11,400 nt of DNA from Chitinispirillaceae bacterium (GTDB lineage Bacteria > Fibrobacterota > Chitinivibrionia > Chitinivibrionales > Chitinispirillaceae), in NCBI GenBank assembly GCA_016926315.1, contig JAFGOU010000201.1, forward strand, positions 1-11,400, written 5' to 3'. The position numbers and the translations under genes are program-made. The stretch's first letter is position 1; the number at the start of each line of letters is the position of its first letter. The notes under the pieces are model-generated. The model did not search any database. It was given only the letters and a program-made list of their open reading frames with translations, and was not told where the DNA came from. Shown in pieces: positions 1-7,092 of the stretch.

Positions 1-37
1 CACCGAGAATTTTAGCGTACAGGGCTTTGTCGTTCAT
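1..37 (-). CDS. ISL3-family transposase, N-terminal fragment cut by the window edge
   Basis: An ATG at 35-37 on the minus strand opens a frame reading MNDKALYAKILG up to the window edge. ISL3-family transposases commonly start with a similar short stretch (an acidic/polar start, then LY, a few residues and a Leu-Gly pair). A weak AGGG lies directly upstream. Only 12 residues are visible, so the zinc-finger, helix-turn-helix and DDE catalytic parts cannot be assessed. The call rests on this N-terminus together with the terminal-repeat-like sequence near 70-88. It could be a chance match, but both signals point the same way. Confidence 0.5.
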   Translation of the reverse strand, partial: MNDKALYAKILG

Positions 38-88
38 GCCCTGCAAAATAGATTCAGTGCGTCAGCCACCATTTTCCCGGAAGAGCCC
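1..88 (-). mobile_element. Left end of a probable ISL3-family insertion sequence (partial)
   Basis: On the minus strand the sequence begins around position 88 with GGGCTCTTCCGGGAAAATGG, which resembles the GGCTCTTCCG-type terminal inverted repeats of ISL3-family elements. About 50 nt further in, an ATG opens a reading frame whose first residues look like an ISL3 transposase N-terminus. A short non-coding end followed by the transposase is the usual ISL3 layout. The other end lies outside the window, so neither the second inverted repeat nor a target duplication (usually 8 bp in this family; here it would start around 89-96) can be checked. The exact boundary is uncertain by one or two bases. 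Confidence 0.55.
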
Positions 89-166
89 TTTTTATTAAAT
101 GCCTTAAAAGCCGGTGAAAACTTATTTTAATCCATAGACCCGTATTTTAATTCAGGAGGGCCCGAA

Positions 167-364
167 ATGAGAATAGAAAAAATCCTCACGGTCGAAAAAT
201 CAGACCGGAATGGAAAAGGGATAGATTTCACCAAAAACCTGACCGGGAATGACCGCGTTTCCCTTGTTGAAGACCTGCGGCGCGAAATGACAAAGGTGCG
301 GCACCATGAATATCCACCAAGACTTCGAAGAGTTCTTGAGATTTCTAAAAGAAGAGAACGCTGA
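167..364 (+). CDS. Small protein paired with nucleotidyltransferase (antitoxin-like partner)
   Basis: This gene encodes 65 residues and has a good ribosome site (CAGGAGGG at about 153-160) in front of the ATG. The protein is charged and has no membrane segment. Its C-terminal part, with VEDLRREM followed by YPPRLRRVLEISKR, resembles small proteins found immediately upstream of minimal nucleotidyltransferases in many bacteria, often annotated as hypothetical or antitoxin-like. It overlaps the downstream nucleotidyltransferase gene by 59 nt in another frame, which supports tight translational coupling. No enzymatic motif is visible. The pairing is what suggests a role, either as a partner or as a regulator of the nucleotidyltransferase. 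That function is inferred and has no direct support in the sequence. Confidence 0.7.
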   Translation: MRIEKILTVEKSDRNGKGIDFTKNLTGNDRVSLVEDLRREMTKVRHHEYPPRLRRVLEISKRRER

Positions 365-758
365 ATACGTCATTGTCGGCGGCTACGCGGTTGCATTTCA
401 TGGCTATGTACGCGCAACCAATGACATGGACCTCTTCTTTCGGGCAACGGAAAAGAACATCGTTCGCATCCGCAATGCCCTGAAGAAATTCGGCCTTGAT
501 ACTACCGCAGATCAAGCAAAAGAGTTTTCGGACCCGGGCAGTATCATCCGCATGGGTATTCCACCGGTCCGTCTGGAATTAATAAACAACATCAGCGGCT
601 TGTCCTTCGATGAAGTTTGGGGCCACCGCATTTCCGGAAAATACGGAACGGTATCGGTGAACTACCTGTCTTTTGCGGACCTTCTTATAAACAAAAAAGC
701 ATCCGGACGGCCCAAAGATCTCGCCGATTTTGACGAACTTGGCGGGAACCGGAAATAA
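306..758 (+). CDS. Minimal nucleotidyltransferase, DUF6036/AbiEii-like
   Basis: This is a 150-residue protein of the DNA polymerase beta-type nucleotidyltransferase superfamily. The core motif is clear: a Gly-Gly pair at residues 25-26 (VGGYAVAFHG), an Arg at 36, and the metal-binding Asp40-x-Asp42 (TNDMDLF). A later strand, VRLEL, offers Glu91 where many relatives carry a third Asp. The C-terminal segment with NKKASGRPKDLAD is typical of this family. Such proteins transfer a nucleotide to a protein or RNA target, and some act as the toxin in type IV-like toxin-antitoxin systems, but the substrate here is unknown. The ATG at 306 is preceded by AAGGTG at 293-298 and lies inside the upstream small gene, overlapping it by 59 nt. 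Confidence 0.85.
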   Translation: MNIHQDFEEFLRFLKEENAEYVIVGGYAVAFHGYVRATNDMDLFFRATEKNIVRIRNALKKFGLDTTADQAKEFSDPGSIIRMGIPPVRLELINNISGLSFDEVWGHRISGKYGTVSVNYLSFADLLINKKASGRPKDLADFDELGGNRK

Positions 759-1208
759 GACTTTTTTACTTTTTAACACTGATCGTCACGCGCCACTTTT
801 TTAAAAATTTCCTCTCCCCTGTAACATTCCCTCACTTTCTCGCGCAGAAAAGTGAACTGTATTAAAAAGGCCGCGTAGTGGTTCTCTTTACGCGGCCTTA
901 CCCATCAAGGAAGCTTACCGCCGCACTATTGGCACGGCGGTGCCGTAATTGATCGGATTACTTTTCACCCTCTTTTAAAAGGGTGTCTGGTGCGCTCATA
1001 CTCTCCGGACTTTTACTGCATAGATAGTATGTTCAGTCTGCACATACCCCCTTTTCTGAATTCCGGTTTTCCATAAAACCACCGGCCGGATCCGACTTAA
1101 ACCCTGCCGGTCCATAGGAATTACGGAAATCTTCAGGAAAATATTTACACCATTTTTCCTCTTCGCAGTCCATCGCGTATTTTGTTATTTTATGTCCAAG
1201 GAGGCACC
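759..1208. other. Gene-free 450-nt gap, rich in short hairpins
   Basis: I see no convincing gene here. The stretch contains a run of short inverted repeats: 867-877/889-899, 917-923/935-941, 945-949/957-961, 966-971/980-985, 985-990/1005-1010 (one G-T pair), 1027-1032/1042-1047, 1065-1070/1075-1080 and 1081-1086/1106-1111. All but the fifth have perfectly matched arms. This could be the leader of the outer-membrane protein gene, a small RNA, or remains of mobile DNA. It matches no riboswitch that I recognise. Confidence 0.6.
864..899 (-). terminator. Intrinsic terminator-like hairpin, minus-strand orientation
   Basis: A perfect 11-bp GC-rich stem (AAGGCCGCGTA with TACGCGGCCTT) closes an 11-nt loop. 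Read on the minus strand it runs into TTTTTAAT, which fits a Rho-independent terminator. Read on the plus strand it is followed only by ACCC, so it would be a poor terminator for the nucleotidyltransferase mRNA. No minus-strand gene is evident to its right, which leaves a possible leftward non-coding transcript or a bidirectional stop between the two neighbours. Confidence 0.45.
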
Positions 1209-1892
1209 ATGAAACCCTACACAATGATTCCCGTCGTTCTTGCCCTCGCATCCTCGTCGTTTGCCGGTTTCCGCATCCATTCGTCGATCGGCGGGATGTT
1301 TTCAACCATGAAATACGCGGTCGGCGATTCAACGGGTATCACGGTAACGGACCAGGAAGCGCGCGGACTGGTGCTCTTCGGCGCAGCTGCCGAAGTCGAT
1401 TTCAGGGAAACGATCGGCCTTACCATCGGCATGCAACTCGAGGACCGGGGCGGTTTATTAAAGGGCAATGCAACCGTTCCTTTGTTCGGAATGATCGACG
1501 GAGGCCTGGATTTCAGGTACCGGCACCTTCAGTTTCCCCTGCAGGTAAAATTCATCATTCCGCTCCTGATCCCCGGCAGCATCTATCTGTCCGGAGGGCC
1601 TGAACTGGGGTTTCTCATCGACCACTCCTACACGCTGAATGATACAGGCAATTTTCCGGTCCTCATCTTCAATATAGACAGCTTGACCGCCAAGACCGAT
1701 TTCGGGATAAGCGGAACGGCAGGATACGAACTGCCCCTCGGAAGACATTTTGCAATGTCAATCTGGGGCAGCTACTACTACGGGTTTACGGACCTGTATG
1801 AGAACACGGACAGGCCGTCGATGGATCTCGACCTCTTCAACCGGGCGCTACGGTTCGGCGTTTCGTTGATAACGACCCTCAAGGAGTTCTAA
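1209..1892 (+). CDS. Exported putative outer-membrane beta-barrel protein
   Basis: The protein has 227 residues. I chose the ATG at 1209, not upstream codons in the same frame, because AAGGAGG at 1198-1204 precedes it and because it begins a clean signal peptide: Lys2, a hydrophobic core ([11 protein letters not shown]) and a likely cleavage after Ala19 (SFA|G). The mature part is made of alternating, Gly- and aromatic-rich strands, for example the GSYYYGF stretch near the C-terminus, ending in a final strand before Phe. This is typical of small outer-membrane barrels of the PorT/OmpW-like type, but no specific family is recognised. It probably sits in the outer membrane; any transport or structural role is unknown. 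The gene converges on asnS, and the two stop codons overlap by 4 nt, leaving no room for a terminator between them. Confidence 0.75.
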   Translation: MKPYTMIPVVLALASSSFAGFRIHSSIGGMFSTMKYAVGDSTGITVTDQEARGLVLFGAAAEVDFRETIGLTIGMQLEDRGGLLKGNATVPLFGMIDGGLDFRYRHLQFPLQVKFIIPLLIPGSIYLSGGPELGFLIDHSYTLNDTGNFPVLIFNIDSLTAKTDFGISGTAGYELPLGRHFAMSIWGSYYYGFTDLYENTDRPSMDLDLFNRALRFGVSLITTLKEF

Positions 1893-3277
1893 AACTCCGC
1901 GCTGCCCGGATACCGCGGGAACGGCATCACGTCGCGGATGTTCTGCATGCCGGTGAGGAGCAGCATGAGCCGCTCGAACCCGAGGCCGAAACCGGCGTGC
2001 GGCGCGCTGCCGTATTTCCGCAGATCGAGGTACCACCAGTAGTTCTTCTCGTCAAGCCCCAGCGCTTTCAGGCGCGCCGAGAGCGCGTCGTGCCGCTCCT
2101 CGCGCTCGCTTCCGCCCACGATCTCGCCGATACGCGGGACCAGCACGTCCATGGCGCGTACGGTCTTTCCGTCGTCGTTCGCTCTCATGTAAAACGCCTT
2201 GATGTCTTTCGGATAATCGTGCACTATGACCGGCTTCCGGAATACGGTTTCGGTCAGATAGCGTTCGTGTTCCGACTGTATATCGCTCCCCCAGGTGACG
2301 GGGAACTCGAACGATGCGTTACTCTTTTCCAGCACCGTTATGGCTTCAGAATAGGAAATCCGCTCGAACGAGCTCGCAGCGATGCGTTCGAGCCGTTCAA
2401 GGAGGCCGGTGTCTATCCGCTCATTGAAAAGTCCCAGGTCCTCGCGGCACTCTTTCAGCGCATAGGCGGCGAGGTACCTGACGAACTCCTCCGCCAGATC
2501 CATGTCCCCGTCAAGCCTGCAGAACGCCATCTCCGGTTCCACCATCCAGAACTCCGCAAGGTGGCGCGGCGTGTTGGAATTTTCCGCCCTGAACGTGGGA
2601 CCGAAGGTGTACACCCTGCCGAGGGCGAGCGCGTATATTTCGGCCTCAAGCTGCCCGCTCACCGTCAGGCCCGCCGGCTTTCCAAAAAAATCTTTTGTAA
2701 AGTCTACGTTCCCATCGCTGTTCCGCGGCGGTTTTTCAGGGTCAAGCGCGGACACGCGGAACATGGCGCCCGCGCCTTCGCAGTCGCTCGCCGTGATGAT
2801 CGGCGTATGGACGCAGTAAAACCCCCTCTCGTGAAAAAAACGGTGGATGGCAAAACTGATTTCACTGCGCAAACGGCCCATAGCGCCGAGCGCGTTTGTC
2901 CGCGGCCTCAGGTGCGCTATTTCCCGCAGATATTCGAAGCTGTGCCTTTTTTTCTGGAGCGGGTAATCGGACGGTGCAAAACCATGCACGGCGATATTCT
3001 TCGCACGGACCTCATACTTCTGCCCCTTTCCCGGCGAATCCACGACCGTGCCTGAAACGGTTATGCTGGAACCGGTCGTCAGCCGCAGGATCTCCGTTGA
3101 ATAATTCGAAAGTGAAGGCAGAGCAATGACCTGCGCGCTGGCGAGGCAGGAGCCGTCATTGACCTCGATGAATGAGAATTCCTTTGTGTCCCGCCGTGTC
3201 CGCACCCAGCCGTTTATCCGCACATCTTCTCCCCCAGAAGGCAACGAAAGGACGTCTTTTATTGTTAGTGTTTTCAT
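1889..3277 (-). CDS. asnS: Asparagine--tRNA ligase (AsnRS)
   Basis: AsnRS is a class IIb aminoacyl-tRNA synthetase that charges tRNA-Asn with asparagine in the cytoplasm. The 462-residue protein has the usual length. Residues 1-100 form the anticodon-binding OB fold ([24 protein letters not shown] region). Class II motif 2 is at about 226-250 ([24 protein letters not shown] split over two strands) and motif 3 at 429-440 (GFGLGFERL). The C-terminus [10 protein letters not shown] is characteristic of AsnRS and separates it from AspRS. The start was set at the ATG at 3277 because homologues begin there; an in-frame TTG at 3328 would add 17 unlikely residues. No Shine-Dalgarno sequence precedes the ATG. 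Instead TATAAA lies 6 nt upstream, so the mRNA may be leaderless. Its presence suggests direct charging of tRNA-Asn and less need for the Asp-to-Asn amidation route. Confidence 0.96.
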   Translation of the reverse strand: MKTLTIKDVLSLPSGGEDVRINGWVRTRRDTKEFSFIEVNDGSCLASAQVIALPSLSNYSTEILRLTTGSSITVSGTVVDSPGKGQKYEVRAKNIAVHGFAPSDYPLQKKRHSFEYLREIAHLRPRTNALGAMGRLRSEISFAIHRFFHERGFYCVHTPIITASDCEGAGAMFRVSALDPEKPPRNSDGNVDFTKDFFGKPAGLTVSGQLEAEIYALALGRVYTFGPTFRAENSNTPRHLAEFWMVEPEMAFCRLDGDMDLAEEFVRYLAAYALKECREDLGLFNERIDTGLLERLERIAASSFERISYSEAITVLEKSNASFEFPVTWGSDIQSEHERYLTETVFRKPVIVHDYPKDIKAFYMRANDDGKTVRAMDVLVPRIGEIVGGSEREERHDALSARLKALGLDEKNYWWYLDLRKYGSAPHAGFGLGFERLMLLLTGMQNIRDVMPFPRYPGSAEF

Positions 3278-3324
3278 TTTGATTTTATAACAGCAGCGGC
3301 TGGACAGTCCCCCCGGTTTAATTT

Positions 3325-3370
3325 CCAAATTCCAAGTTCCAACCTTGAGAAATTGAAAATTGGAGTTTGG
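3325..3370. repeat. Imperfect AT-rich inverted repeat between apt and asnS
   Basis: The arm CCAAATTCCAAGTTCCAA (3325-3342) pairs with TTGAAAATTGGAGTTTGG (3353-3370) over 18 positions with two mismatches and one G-T pair, around a 10-nt loop. The left arm is itself built from the unit TTCCAA/ATTCCAAG. No T-tract follows on the minus strand, so it is not an ordinary terminator. Similar TTCCAA-type repeats are dispersed between genes in various bacterial genomes. Whether it is repeated elsewhere in this genome cannot be seen from the window. Confidence 0.6.
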
Positions 3371-3424
3371 GGTTTTCCTTTAGGGGTGACTGGGCTCGGC
3401 CAACCGGAATATTTCCTGATATTT

Positions 3425-3946
3425 CTATTCACCTTTGTAATCAATGAGGGTTCTGGGATTATACTTGCCTATCTTTGCTTTATAATTAAGGAACGGCAGG
3501 CCGATGACGCCGAAGATGCCGGCGACCGTCGATCCCCGGCGCTCGACCATCTTCGCGACCGCATCGAGCGTACCGCCGGTCGCGATAAGGTCGTCGATGA
3601 TGAGCCACCGCTTTCCGGCAGGCAGGTCGGCGCAGTGGATCTCAAGCGTGGCGGTGCCGTATTCAAGGGCATAACTTTCGGAAACGGTCTTCCCGGGCAG
3701 TTTCCCTTTTTTTCGCGCGAGCACGAGCGGCAGTTTCCGCTCCAGGGCGAAGCAGGAACCCAGGAGGAACCCGCGGCTTTCGATGGCGATGACGCCGTCG
3801 ATTTTTTCGTTCCGGTACGTTTCGAGCATCCGGTCAACGACGTACCGGTAGGCGGAGGGATCCGCGAAAATGCTTGTCACGTCGTAAAAAAGAATGCCGG
3901 GCTTGGGGAAATCCTTCACCGTGCGTATCGCGTTGTCAAGATTCAT
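3425..3946 (-). CDS. apt: Adenine phosphoribosyltransferase
   Basis: This enzyme salvages adenine by joining it to PRPP to give AMP and pyrophosphate in the cytoplasm. The 173-residue protein has the family's length and landmarks: the N-terminal KDFPKPGILFYDVTS segment (residues 11-25), the ESRGF base-binding region (56-60), RKKGKLPG (78-85) and the PRPP-binding loop LIIDDLIATGGT (115-126). The ATG at 3946 has a Shine-Dalgarno AAGGGG at 3955-3960, 8 nt upstream. It lies downstream of serA on the same strand but 197 nt away, with hairpins in between, so it may be a separate unit or be reached by read-through. asnS follows after about 150 nt. Confidence 0.95.
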   Translation of the reverse strand: MNLDNAIRTVKDFPKPGILFYDVTSIFADPSAYRYVVDRMLETYRNEKIDGVIAIESRGFLLGSCFALERKLPLVLARKKGKLPGKTVSESYALEYGTATLEIHCADLPAGKRWLIIDDLIATGGTLDAVAKMVERRGSTVAGIFGVIGLPFLNYKAKIGKYNPRTLIDYKGE

Positions 3947-4060
3947 CGGAGAATCCCCTTAGGGAGGCCTTTCCTGCATGTTGCCAGGGTTTTTCTTTGA
4001 ACGGTAAAATACTTGAGGGTGCGGGTAACGGATGTTCAAAATCTGCAAAGACCCTGCCCC

Positions 4061-4086
4061 TGCCTGCGCCGAGGCTTCGGCAGGCA
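4061..4086. repeat. GC-rich palindrome between serA and apt
   Basis: TGCCTG-CG-CCGA (4061-4072) pairs with TCGGCAGGCA (4077-4086), giving a 10-bp stem with a 2-nt bulge and a GGCT loop. It sits in the untranslated stretch downstream of serA, 19 nt from a second perfect hairpin. Palindromes of this CCTGC...GCAGG type occur as dispersed intergenic elements in several lineages. A repeat-element origin is possible but cannot be shown from one copy. Confidence 0.5.
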
Positions 4087-4105
4087 TGCACCCGCCACCC
4101 TCCGC

Positions 4106-4131
4106 AAAGGCTCCGCTTCTGCGGAGCCTTT
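4106..4131 (-). terminator. Probable terminator of the rex-serC-serA operon
   Basis: A perfect 11-bp stem (AAAGGCTCCGC with GCGGAGCCTTT) with a TTCT loop begins 12 nt past the serA stop codon. Read on the minus strand it ends in CCTTT and then GCGG, so the T-tract is short. It fits a weak intrinsic terminator or an mRNA 3'-end stabiliser at the end of the operon. Confidence 0.5.
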
Positions 4132-4143
4132 AGCCAAAGATAT

Positions 4144-5316
4144 TTATACAATTGCCCTGACCATTATCACTCCCTGGATCCCTTTCAGCTTCTTGATGAC
4201 CGCGTCACCGACCTTGCCGTCGATATCGATGATATTGTAAGCCAGATCGCCCCTGTGCTTGTTGATCATGTCCGAAATGTTGATCCTTTCGGACGCAAGA
4301 ACCGTCGTAATCTGGCCGACCATGGCAGGGACATTCTTGTTGGCAAGGATAATGCGGGTCCCTCCCGCCGGGGCAGGCCCCATGTCGCAATCCGGATAAT
4401 TGACCGCGTTCCTGATGTTGCCGTTCTCCAGGAAATCGCGAAGCTGGTTCACCGCCATCACCGCGCAGTTGTCCTCGGCTTCCGGCGTGGACGCGCCGAG
4501 GTGCGGGAAAGCGACGACCTTGTCGGCTTTCAGCATCTCTTCGTCAGGAAAGTCGGTGACATACGCCGCGATTGTCCCTTCATTCATCGCCTCGCGCAGG
4601 TCCGCGTTGTTGACAAGACCGCCGCGCGCGAAATTAAGCAGACGCGTTCCCTTCTTCATGATGGCGATCCGCTCCTTGTTGATCATGCCCCTGGTCTGAT
4701 CGTTGAGCGGCACGTGCAGGGTGACATAGTCGGACTCGGCCAGAAGGCTTTCAAGACCGCGCGCCCGCTTGACGTTGCGGGACAGACCCCACGCCGCCTC
4801 AACGGAAATAAACGGGTCGAACCCCGTCACCTTCATCCCAAGCTCCACCGCGTCGTTCGCCACCATGACGCCGATGGCGCCGAGACCGATGACGCCGAGC
4901 CTTTTCCCTTTGATCTCAGGGCCCACGAAATCGGATTTTCCTTTTTCAATGAGCTTGGGCACCTCGTCGCCCTTGCCGACAAGCCCTCTGGCCCAGATGA
5001 TCCCCGGAATTATCCGGCGCGAGCAGAGCAGGAGACCGGCAATGACCAGCTCCTTGACGCCGTTGGCATTGGCGCCCGGCGTGTTGAATACGACGATGCC
5101 CCGTTCGGAGCATGCGGGAACCGGAATATTGTTCACGCCGGCTCCGGCGCGGGCGATCGCCTTGACCGACGCGGGAATCTCCATGGCGAGCATGTTCGCG
5201 CTCCGGACGAGCACCGCATCGGGATTCAATATCTCGGACGCCACCTCGTATGCATCCCGCGCAAAGACGTCAAGTCCTACAGTGGAAATTTTGTTCAGGG
5301 TCTGAATCTTGTACAT
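4144..5316 (-). CDS. serA: D-3-phosphoglycerate dehydrogenase, short form with ACT domain
   Basis: SerA oxidises 3-phosphoglycerate to 3-phosphohydroxypyruvate with NAD+, the first step of serine synthesis. The 390-residue protein has the short-form layout: an N-terminal substrate-domain half, a Rossmann domain with GVIGLGAIG (141-149) and Asp168 after the second strand, and the active-site segments RGGLVNN (Arg231), PDEE (around 257-260) and PHLGAST (His272). A C-terminal ACT domain (about 320-390) may mediate feedback control. I chose the ATG at 5316 over the GTG at 5325 because AAGGAG (5325-5330) lies 8 nt before it and would be used up by the GTG. That ribosome site overlaps the serC stop codon, so serC and serA are co-translated. 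It is the last gene of the rex-serC-serA operon. No serB is seen here. Confidence 0.93.
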   Translation of the reverse strand: MYKIQTLNKISTVGLDVFARDAYEVASEILNPDAVLVRSANMLAMEIPASVKAIARAGAGVNNIPVPACSERGIVVFNTPGANANGVKELVIAGLLLCSRRIIPGIIWARGLVGKGDEVPKLIEKGKSDFVGPEIKGKRLGVIGLGAIGVMVANDAVELGMKVTGFDPFISVEAAWGLSRNVKRARGLESLLAESDYVTLHVPLNDQTRGMINKERIAIMKKGTRLLNFARGGLVNNADLREAMNEGTIAAYVTDFPDEEMLKADKVVAFPHLGASTPEAEDNCAVMAVNQLRDFLENGNIRNAVNYPDCDMGPAPAGGTRIILANKNVPAMVGQITTVLASERINISDMINKHRGDLAYNIIDIDGKVGDAVIKKLKGIQGVIMVRAIV

Positions 5317-5328
5317 GCTGCACACTCC

Positions 5329-6414
5329 TTATTTTTTGTTTTTCGCTTCAAATTTATTCATGAAATCAACGAGTTTTTCCACTCCCTCCACGGGCATGGC
5401 GTTGTAGATGCTCGCACGCATGCCGCCCACGGACCGGTGGCCTTTCAGGTTTACGAACCCGGCGGCCGTCGCTTCTTTGATAAAAAGCTTGTCCGTCTCC
5501 TCGCTTGGCGAGGTAAACGGGATATTCATGAGCGACCGGTCTTCCGGCACGACGGTCCCCTTGAACATCTTCGAATTGTCAAGGAAATCGTAAAGCATGG
5601 CCGCCTTCCGCTCGTTCACCTTCTGCATTGCCGGGACCCCGCCCTGTTTCCTGATCAGCTCGAACACAAGCTTTGCTATGTAAATGCAGTAGCACGGCGG
5701 CGTGTTGAAAAGCGACTTCTCGTCGGCGTGCACCTTGTAATTGAGCATGGTCGGCGTTATGGGAAGGGCCTTTCCCAACAGGTCTTCGCGTATGATGACT
5801 ATCGTGACGCCCGCCGGCGCTATGTTTTTCTGGGCGCCTGCATAGACAAGGCCGAACTTCGTAATGTCGTATACTTCACTCAGGATGTTTGACGACATGT
5901 CCGCGACGAGCGGCACCGTACCGGTATCGGGCAGTGTGCGATAGCGCGTCCCTTCGATTGTGTTGTTGGTCGTAATGTGCACGTACGCGGCAGATGCGTC
6001 AAACATAGACTTGTCAAGTTTCGGGATATAGCTGAATTTCCTGTCCTCGGAGGTGGCAACGACCCTCGCCGTTCCGTAACGCCTGGCCTCGGCGATCGCC
6101 TTTTTCGACCACGTTCCGGTGTTCACGAAATCGGCCTTTGGCGCGATGCCGAAGAGGTTGAGAGGCACCATGGCGAACTGGGTGGACCCCCCGCCCTGCA
6201 GGAACAGCACCTTGTAGTTCGCCGGGATGTTCATGATCTCGCGAAGCGTCGCTTCCGCGCCTTCTATGATCGCCTGAAATTCCGGCGAGCGGTGGCTCAT
6301 CTCCATGACCGACTGTCCGGTGCCGGGATACTCAAGCATCTCGGCTGCCGCCTTCCTGAGCACCTCCTCCGGCAGCATCGAGGGACCTGCGGCAAAATTA
6401 TATGCTCTTGCCAT
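5329..6414 (-). CDS. serC: Phosphoserine aminotransferase
   Basis: SerC is a PLP-dependent class V aminotransferase that converts 3-phosphohydroxypyruvate and glutamate to phosphoserine and 2-oxoglutarate; it can also act in pyridoxal phosphate synthesis. The 361-residue protein has the family's length and motifs: YNFAAGPSMLP at the N-terminus, EMSHRSPEF (38-46), the phosphate-binding LQGGGSTQF (72-80), Asp172 (VADMSSN) and the PLP lysine Lys196 in YAGAQKNIAPAG. The ATG at 6414 has AAAGGAG (6420-6426) upstream. It begins 20 nt after rex and ends 12 nt before the serA start, so the three genes are almost certainly one transcript. Its product is the immediate partner of SerA. Confidence 0.96.
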   Translation of the reverse strand: MARAYNFAAGPSMLPEEVLRKAAAEMLEYPGTGQSVMEMSHRSPEFQAIIEGAEATLREIMNIPANYKVLFLQGGGSTQFAMVPLNLFGIAPKADFVNTGTWSKKAIAEARRYGTARVVATSEDRKFSYIPKLDKSMFDASAAYVHITTNNTIEGTRYRTLPDTGTVPLVADMSSNILSEVYDITKFGLVYAGAQKNIAPAGVTIVIIREDLLGKALPITPTMLNYKVHADEKSLFNTPPCYCIYIAKLVFELIRKQGGVPAMQKVNERKAAMLYDFLDNSKMFKGTVVPEDRSLMNIPFTSPSEETDKLFIKEATAAGFVNLKGHRSVGGMRASIYNAMPVEGVEKLVDFMNKFEAKNKK

Positions 6415-6434
6415 GACAACTCCTTTGTTGATGG

Positions 6435-7067
6435 TTATGGTTTTCTCATGCCTGTTATGGCGGAAATGATCCTCAGCTCTCCTCCGATGTCCATGTTCCT
6501 GACCACGCAGCCGTTATCCCTTGACGCGATGATCGTCGGCGCAAAATTCACGATGCCTTTCACTCCCGCTTCCATGAGCCGGTCAGCGACTTCCTGGGCA
6601 CGGCCCGGAGGAACGGCGATAATCCCCAGTTCAATGCCCATGCGCTTGACCACCTCGGGGATTTCATGCGACGGGAAAACGCTTATGGCGGTCTTTATCG
6701 TTTCCACCTTGTTGATATCGGAGTCGAATCCCGCGACAATCCTGAACTCCCCCCCGGTAAAAAGAGGCCATTGCATGATTGACGACCCGATTCGTCCAAG
6801 GCCTACAATGCATGCCTTTCTTTCCCGGTCAATCCCGAGACTGTTCAGGATGCGCTGTTTCAGCGTTACCACTTCGTATCCTCTCCTGGTGCTCCCGGCT
6901 TCTCCGATAAAACTGATATCTTTCCTGATCGTGTGCGACGGCACCCCTGTTTTCTCTTCCAGTTCCGCTGAAGAGACCCTTGTTACCCCCTCTTTTTCCA
7001 GGCAGGAAAGAAGTTGGCAAATTGAACAAAGCCTTATGATCGCTGGTTGAGGGATTTGTTTGCTCAT
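6435..7067 (-). CDS. rex: Redox-sensing transcriptional repressor Rex
   Basis: Rex is a dimeric repressor that binds DNA when NAD+ prevails and lets go when NADH is high. The 210-residue protein has the family's two parts: an N-terminal winged helix (about 5-75, with the recognition region TIRKDISFIG at 46-55) and a C-terminal NAD(H)-binding Rossmann domain starting at CIVGLGRIG (86-94), with the family-typical NFAP at 174-177. The ATG at 7067 has no Shine-Dalgarno sequence; the predicted leader is under 20 nt. A Rex-like operator lies 4 nt upstream of the start and directly behind the -10 box, so autoregulation is very likely. It heads an operon with serC and serA, which is unusual company; Rex more often controls fermentation, hydrogenase or respiratory genes. 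Confidence 0.95.
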   Translation of the reverse strand: MSKQIPQPAIIRLCSICQLLSCLEKEGVTRVSSAELEEKTGVPSHTIRKDISFIGEAGSTRRGYEVVTLKQRILNSLGIDRERKACIVGLGRIGSSIMQWPLFTGGEFRIVAGFDSDINKVETIKTAISVFPSHEIPEVVKRMGIELGIIAVPPGRAQEVADRLMEAGVKGIVNFAPTIIASRDNGCVVRNMDIGGELRIISAITGMRKP

Positions 7068-7071
7068 ATTG

Positions 7072-7089
7072 TTGTGTTTTATTTCACAA
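7072..7089. promoter_or_regulatory. Rex operator, rex-serC-serA promoter
   Basis: TTGTGTTTTATTTCACAA matches the general Rex consensus TTGTGAAnnnnTTCACAA at 12 of 14 defined positions, with the correct 18-bp spacing. It starts 3 nt after the -10 hexamer on the minus strand and would cover the transcription start, the classic place for a repressor. A rex gene 4 nt away makes chance unlikely. Confidence 0.88.
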
Positions 7090-7092
7090 ATA

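Noticed and set aside
2..130. Open plus-strand frame running in from the left edge to a TAA at 130
   Set aside because: It crosses the putative IS terminus and is antisense to the transposase start; the residues show no family resemblance.
860..1050. Known riboswitch classes (TPP, cobalamin, SAM, glycine, guanidine, fluoride) for the hairpin-rich gap
   Set aside because: I compared the conserved core motifs from memory on both strands and none fits. A short GTCCGGAGAG-like stretch on the minus strand is not enough.
1033..1332. Minus-strand open frame that could supply a gene for the terminator at 864-899
   Set aside because: Half of it is antisense to the exported barrel protein, the composition is odd, and no ribosome site is visible.
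1997..3055. Plus-strand open frame of 352 codons opposite asnS
   Set aside because: It is antisense to an intact AsnRS gene and has an Arg/His/Val-rich product without recognisable motifs.
3874..5892. Long plus-strand open frame of 672 codons antisense to serA and serC
   Set aside because: It lies exactly opposite two clearly recognisable enzymes, its product is rich in Arg and His with no domain pattern, and it has no ribosome site. It is a shadow of GC-biased codons.
5977..7050. Plus-strand open frame of 357 codons opposite serC and rex
   Set aside because: It is a shadow of two confident genes and spans their intergenic region without a start signal.
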